Positions 58,890 to 64,000 of a stretch of DNA of 64,000 nucleotides are shown piece by piece. A program made the translations under genes and the position numbers. Where the stretch lies: assembly GCA_026214975.1 (NCBI GenBank), contig CM047806.1, positions 2,124,127-2,188,126 on the forward strand. Direction: 5' to 3'. Below the pieces are notes generated by a model that was not told where the DNA came from, did not search any database, and saw only the letters and a list, made by a program, of their open reading frames with translations. Source of the DNA: Gentiana macrophylla. Its lineage: Eukaryota; Streptophyta; Magnoliopsida; Gentianales; Gentianaceae. The number at the start of each line of letters is the position of its first letter. Positions within the stretch are counted from its first letter, which is position 1.

Positions 58890-59249
58890 TGGATAATAAG
58901 ACTTTATTTAGTGACATATATTATGTCTTAAGATATCCAAAAGATCTCATAACATTAGAAATAGATATCTTGATGCTTTAAGCTTGAGAATGAGACACAA
59001 GCATTGTATTGACATCATAGTACACAGAGAATTGACACATTAAATATATTTAAGAATTAATGTAGCACATTTATATATGAATGATACTTAAAAGATTTAA
59101 TCAAATGAAATATGTGAAAATCAATCAATCATTTCACAACAAGTATGAATTATTTAATGAAAATAATGGAATAATGATAATAAATGAATATAATATTTAC
59201 GTACCAGATTGTAGAACTTGTTTGTATACTATATTTTTTGTACATCTGT
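58890..59249. other. Sequence between the two Helitrons
   Basis: AT-rich; no ORF or repeat recognised. It may be the 3' part of the older Helitron into which the younger one inserted. Confidence 0.4.
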
Positions 59250-60412
59250 GGATGTTGTCTAGTTGATCTTTGAGTTTGATCAACATCTTAGTTGTTGATA
59301 TTGAAGTTCCCCTTGAAAGTGCAACATATAGTTGTCCATGAGAACACCGTCTGAGGCAATTAAACTCCTGCAAATGGTTTTGTTTGTCCTTGTGCTTTAT
59401 TGACCGTCATTGCAAAGAAAAGACGTATAGGATATTGCTTTCATGTAAAATGAAACGGGTAACCTCCGTTTTCTGCCTGTGAGAATGGAATGTGGGATTA
59501 AAACATGCTTTCCTTAATGTTTCCCAATTGTGATTTCAGCATAAATCGTGTTTCCTTTGAACCATTTACATATCAACCTTGTACCATTGCATAATCCTTC
59601 TGCTAGATCTAAGTTCCTTAAAAACATTATCTTTGTGATGAGACAATTCATTTGGTGTCAAAGTGTTGAGAAATTCTTTTTGATAATAATAATTATTATC
59701 TTCAGTAGCCTTATCAAAGCTATGAAACAATATCCATCATCTAGAAAGGTTGATATCAATTTTTCATGCAACTTATCAACATGTCGCTAGATGTGGCCAG
59801 TATTGCTCTGCTTGTAATGTATTCTGTTGAGAAAGTGTTCTCCTATATACATGGAAAGATATAACTGATTAAATGATTTTCAGAAACCTCATCATCGTTT
59901 TCATCATATTCAATGATCATTTTTGTTTGGTAACTCTGTGTCTCCTTTAGTGTTTGTTGATATTCTCCACAACTCATCCTTAATAAATATTGACTGAAAC
60001 GTAGATCTCCTCTTGCTCTCATATTTTTAAAAGATATAATTTTTCCATCACTAACCACAAATATGACTTCATCAAGCTTGCCTTTATTGTTTGTAGTATC
60101 GTTCATTTGGTACATGAATCACTTGTCTAAAATCACCTCCAAATATAACAATCTCTCTTCAAAATACGTTAGAATTTCTCATGATGTCCTTTAAGCTTTT
60201 GTCAAGTGTCTCAATTGCCATTAGACTTATTTTTCATAATAATTCTGCATTTCCACTCTACTTTGAAATATTGCACATATTTGTTTCATGCGCTCTTGGA
60301 ACTTTGAAATGTGAATAAGCAGTTCGGACACTGAGCATAATTTCAACTGCAACTCTTGATGTGGATGTTTCTATAGCTATCTATTGTCTCGTTCTTAGAT
60401 TTTCTAGCAGAG

Positions 60413-60489
<77 letters not shown>

Positions 60490-61130
60490 CTCTATGCCAC
60501 CTGCCCACTGATAAAGAACTTAGCACGTATCGTGGCCATTATAAACCTTACAATTTTTTTTTGAGTATACTTTGTTGTTCAGGATTAAGCATTTCTTCTA
60601 AAATGCAATCTTCTTAAGGAATCTCTATAGACAATTCATCACGAATCACTCTTAGTATATATTATACAATGTTGTTGCAGTCTTCTTGTATACTTAGCAA
60701 GTCGTAAGATGTCAAGTCTTTATCCATGCTTTCCAGAAAATAATTTATGGATTCCAAAGTTTTGGCCTTAATTGATTTAACTGACTTTGTACGATCTCGC
60801 ATGAAATCTTCCGACATTAATTCCTAATATGTATCCTATAGTTGTCGAATATTTGTTGGTTAACAGTAGATTAATAGAGTTGCAAACAATATTCTTAATG
60901 CATTAGGCAGTTGAATGACAATAGCTTCATTTAAGCATTCTGCAATGTTTTGGTCGGATTCTAATAAACCTCTTTTCTCTATATCTTCTTTGAAACTAGT
61001 GAAATAACAAAATAGAATTGACTCAAGTGAATGTTTATGTAGTTGAAGTTGATAAAAGCGATGAGGTTATTGCAGTTGACATGCTTGTTTTATTTCTATA
61101 GTTTTTTATTTTTCTTATTATTCTTGTTGT
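59250..61130 (-). pseudogene. Degraded RepHel helicase of an older Helitron
   Basis: On the minus strand, in many frames: GLLESDQNIAECLNEA (about 60980-60930), LSIEIP near 60630, a ruined Walker A around 60520-60410 split by an (AT)n run, VRTAYSHFKV near 60310, CNISK.SGNAELL near 60270, MAIETLDKSLKDIM near 60200, VIFGGDFRQV near 60140, the NMRARGDLRFSQYLLRMSCG block (59843-60115 frame), and FFAMTVNKAQGQT near 59410. The order matches RepHel helicases, so the identity is firm although no frame is intact. It is more decayed than the Helitron at 27-59 kb. Confidence 0.85.
60416..60486. repeat. (AT)n microsatellite, about 71 bp
   Basis: An uninterrupted AT dinucleotide run inside the old helicase, at the codons that follow the Walker A motif. 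Confidence 0.98.
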
Positions 61131-61700
61131 TTCTTTCTATTGCTCAAGTCTTTGACTAGTGTGTAATGACACCATCAATCATTACTTGTGTTGATCTCCC
61201 ATTTGAATGAGGTGATGAGAATGTTATATGTTCTACTTCATGTTATATGTATGTATTTTTATATATGAACTAAAAATGTTTAGTCTTATTTACAAGAAAT
61301 CTTCATATATCATTGCGATTTAGAGCATTATCAATTCACCTCTCTTTTTCTTCTAGTTTCCTCGATACTTCTAATCTTATTGCATCGTTCATCGTTGGTC
61401 AGTTGATAATCTTCTTTTAACTTCTAGTATATTAACATTGTCTTTTTTACCTTCACAAAAAAACCTTCTCAATATACCGATGGAAGCGATGATAATGAAG
61501 ATGATAATATAAAATAATAACATACTTTTCATTCCGCTTGTGTATGATGCAATAAAATAAAAATTACACATCACAGATATTGGTCGAAATGAGATATAAT
61601 GTGTTACATTTACCTTTGGTGGATGATATATCTCTTTCATCATTGTATTCTTATGCTTCCGGATTTTCAATAGCTATTGAGAGTGTTTCGTATTAATAAT
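61131..61700 (-). other. Probable remains of the older Helitron upstream of its helicase
   Basis: No clear motif. An ORF of 93 codons (61670-61389) has a hydrophobic stretch (LLFYIIIFIIIASIGIL) with no family resemblance. Position suggests decayed Rep-domain sequence. Confidence 0.35.
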
Positions 61701-62241
61701 TATTTTCGGGTTTTAATAATAATAATCAATATTAAGGTATTTAACGACAATTTTTTATATTTTTATCATCTTTATATTTTTAATTGTTTTATAATGATTA
61801 TTTAATCAATAATCAACCAAGGACCTTGATGGTTTTTTTATATATATATTTTCATTTAATTTTTTATTTTTAATTAAATCAAGGATTTATTTATATTTTC
61901 ATATATTTGTAATTTATTTTTTCCTATTTTAAGTAATTAATGATGATTAATTAATGAATAATCAAGGATTTTGATGATTTATGTTTTTACATTTTTAATT
62001 AAATCAAGGACTTATTCATATTTTCGTTTTTATATTTGTAATTTTGTTTTTTATATTTTAAGTAATTAATGATGATTAATTAATGAATAATCAATCAAGG
62101 ATTTTGATGTTTATGTTTTTATATTTTTAATTAAATCAAGGATTTATTCATATTTTCGTTTTTATATTTGTAATTTCATTTTTTTCTATTATTATAAGTA
62201 ATTAATGAATGATCAATCAAGGATTTTGATGATTTTGTTTT
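61700..62241. repeat. AT-rich tandem repeats at the 5' side of the older Helitron
   Basis: Units of about 120-140 bases: TAATTAATGAATAATCAATCAAGG, then ATTTTGATGATTT and AATTAAATCAAGGATTTATTC. AAGGATTTTGATG recurs near 61964, 62098, 62219, 62357, 62493, 62788 and 62925. Non-coding. Confidence 0.85.
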
Positions 62242-63268
62242 TATATTTTTTTTATTTCGTGTTTCTACTTGTAATTACTTGATTTTGATGATTAATTTCG
62301 TTTTTTCTATAATTATAAGTAATTAATGATGATTAATTAATGAATAATCAATCAAGGATTTTGATGATTTATGTTTTTTAATATTTTTAATTAAATCAAG
62401 GATTTATTCATATTTTCGTTTTTATATTTAATTTCGTTTTTTCTATTATTATAAGTAATTAATGATGATTAATTAATGAATAATCAATCAAGGATTTTGA
62501 TGATTTTTGTTTTTATATTTTTTATTTCGTGTTTCTATTCGTAATTACTTGATTTTCAATTTTTATATTTTTATTTAAAACTAATTGATTTATTATTTAA
62601 ATTGGGGAGAAACGCTTTTTGGAGAGAAACATTTTTTTGGGAAACACACTCACATTTTTAGTATAGTAGAGATTTATATTTTTTTATTTCGTGTTTCTAC
62701 TTGTAATTACTTGATTTTGATGATTAATTTCGTTTTTTCTATAATTATAAGTAATTAATGATGATTAATTAATGAATAATCAATCAAGGATTTTGATGAT
62801 TTACGTTTTTTAATATTTTTAATTAAATCAAGGATTTATTCATATTTTCGTTTTTATATTTAATTTCGTTTTTTTATTATTATAAGTAATTAATGATGAT
62901 TAATTAATGAATAATCAATCAAGGATTTTGATGATTTTTGTTTTTATATTTTTTATTTCGTGTTTCTATTCGTAATTACTTGATTTTCAATTTTTATAAT
63001 TTTATTTAAAACTAATTTATTTATTATTTAAATTCGGGAGAAACACTTTTTCTGGAGAAACATTTTTTTGGGAAACACACTCACATTTTTAGTATAGTAG
63101 AGATAGAGAAATATTTTTTATTTCGTGTTTCTATTCGTAATTACTTGATTTTCAATTTTTATATTTTTATTTAAAACTAATTGATTTATTATTTAAATTG
63201 GGGAGAAACACTTTTTGGGGAGAAACATTTTTTTAAGAAACACACTCACATTTTTAGTATAGTAGAGA
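62242..63268 (-). repeat. Helitron 5' end iterated in tandem (431, 431 and 165 bp)
   Basis: Three successive copies finish with the same 5'-terminal sequence, on the minus strand TCTCTACTATACTAAAAATG, at 62672, 63103 and 63268, each preceded by A. Copies 62242-62672 and 62673-63103 are near-identical over about 431 bases; the third (63104-63268) keeps only the outermost 165. The start TCTCTACTATACT is typical of plant Helitrons. They belong to the older minus-strand Helitron whose helicase lies to the left. Confidence 0.8.
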
Positions 63269-63298
63269 TAGAGATAGATAGAGATAGAGATAGAGATA
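63266..63298. repeat. GATAGA microsatellite
   Basis: Short run of GATAGA/GATA units next to the outermost Helitron 5' end; a similar start (GATAGAGA) follows the second copy at 63103. Confidence 0.9.
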
Positions 63299-63580
63299 TG
63301 TTTATTGCAGCAGTTATTGTGCCCTTTAGAATAGATGTTTTGGTTCACAATGTGATGCACCTCTTCATTGTTGATACTTATAAAAAGAGGAGTGTAGTGC
63401 ACTTATGGGTTAGTCTTTTTTGGTTTGTCCGGTACTTGCGAATCTTGATGGCAAATAACATGTTTACCTTTTTCTTCTATGCGAATTTTATTTTCTGACA
63501 CTACATGAATTTCGCAATCGAGAATAGATGTTAAAGGTTGTGAAGGATATTTTTAATCTAAAATGATTGAGAAGGACAAA
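63299..63580. other. Flank between the older Helitron and the copia element
   Basis: Unassigned. The plus-strand ORF crossing it begins inside the Helitron repeat and has no family features. Confidence 0.4.
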
Positions 63581-63785
63581 CATGTAGTAACACATGTATA
63601 AAAAATGTAGTAACACATATTATTAGAAATATTGTAGATAATTCTGTTATAATTCTCTGATATTATCTTGATCTGTTCACACTTTGTATTTATTGTAATT
63701 GATACGGTAGAGATACGGTAGTTACACTCATATTGTATAAATATTTGGTGTATACAGTAATACATATAATTTTCCCAAACTCTGT
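63580..63785 (+). repeat. Short copia LTR (5' LTR, approximate limits)
   Basis: ATGTAGTAACACAT occurs twice (near 63580 and 63606), then about 180 bases with a TATA-like TTGTATAAATATT at about 63733-63745. The LTR must end just before the primer-binding site at 63786, near CCAAACTCTGTTA. The exact start is not resolved. Confidence 0.55.
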
Positions 63786-63798
63786 TATGATATCAGAG
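63786..63798 (+). promoter_or_regulatory. Copia primer-binding site (tRNA-iMet)
   Basis: TGATATCAGAGC differs at one base from TGGTATCAGAGC, the initiator-Met primer site of plant copia elements. It sits 60 bases before the gag ATG. Confidence 0.8.
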
Positions 63799-63856
63799 CT
63801 ACCCTAATTTTTTTTCCTTTCCTCTTTTCTTTCGGCCTTTCCTGCTTTCTTCTCCA

Positions 63857-64000
63857 ATGTCCTCTCAGTCGGACATCACCTCCCCGCCGGCAGCCACCTC
63901 CGGCTCCACTCTGCCTGCTCTTATTCCGTTCAATTCCGGCGCACAGGCTCCCATCAAGCTCACAGGCGACAATTACGCCATGTGGGAAATCCAATTTCGG
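63857..64000 (+). CDS. Copia gag, N-terminal part (cut by the window edge)
   Basis: 48 codons from the ATG at 63857, open to the last base: MSSQSDITSPPAATSG, then IKLTGDNYAMWEIQF, the conserved start of the gag domain (UBN2/retrotran_gag type) of plant copia elements of the Ale/Ivana style. The preceding Ser/Pro-rich stretch and the primer-binding site just upstream support this start. The C-rich codon use differs from the AT-rich flank. Rest of the element lies to the right of the window. Confidence 0.85.
   Translation, partial: MSSQSDITSPPAATSGSTLPALIPFNSGAQAPIKLTGDNYAMWEIQFR

Noticed and set aside
61389..61670. 93-codon minus-strand ORF with one hydrophobic helix
   Set aside because: AT-rich sequence readily produces such Ile/Phe runs; no supporting signal beyond position in a decayed Helitron.

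Overview
This is nuclear DNA from a flowering plant. The sequence is AT-rich and contains only transposable elements and their debris: an L1-type LINE, Ty3/gypsy (Tat type and related large-LTR) elements, Ty1/copia elements, Helitrons, a CACTA end and satellite-like tandem repeats. I found no convincing host gene, tRNA or rRNA. The species cannot be fixed from this window; the element mix only suggests a eudicot.

Layout. (1) 1-11310: a minus-strand LINE that runs off the left edge. A young non-autonomous gypsy-type element (624-7300, 5-bp duplication GCACC, 1481-bp LTRs) sits inside its reverse transcriptase reading frame. (2) 11310-15425: non-coding LTR-like sequence with a 134-143-bp tandem repeat. 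(3) 15430-19402: an unrecognised acidic/coiled-coil ORF on the plus strand, split by a solo LTR (16849-18824, minus). (4) 19540-20960: a satellite-like array with a 479-480-bp higher-order period, followed by one end of a CACTA transposon (to 21497). (5) 21500-27232: AT-rich relics, including a possible worn Helitron 3' end at 23042, a decayed ORF and a copia-like LTR. (6) 27233-58889: a complete minus-strand Helitron with diagnostic termini and a perfect 3' hairpin. It encodes a broken RepHel protein and an RPA1-like gene. It holds a solo LTR (28391-30013, duplication AGGGC) and a Tat-type Ty3/gypsy element (30436-49504, duplication CCTGG), which itself holds a Ty1/copia element (35017-44516, duplication AACAT). 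(7) 59250-63268: an older minus-strand Helitron with a degraded helicase and a 5' end iterated three times. (8) 63580-64000: the LTR end, primer-binding site and gag start of a plus-strand copia element.

How the parts relate. The order of events is readable from exact duplications: Helitron, then Tat element, then copia; and LINE, then the non-autonomous element. The Tat element carries a spliced-looking gene on the opposite strand between integrase and the 3' LTR, as in Grande/Retand relatives. The RPA-like gene of the Helitron now spans about 24 kb because two later elements landed in or near its introns.

The most notable signals are the Helitron 5' end repeated in tandem, arrays of short dyad repeats just upstream of the TATA box in two different LTRs, a hairpin array in the copia leader, and patches where CAG/CTG triplets are systematically replaced between otherwise near-identical repeat copies. 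The last looks more like sequencing error at methylated sites than biology, and it affects how many frameshifts here should be believed.
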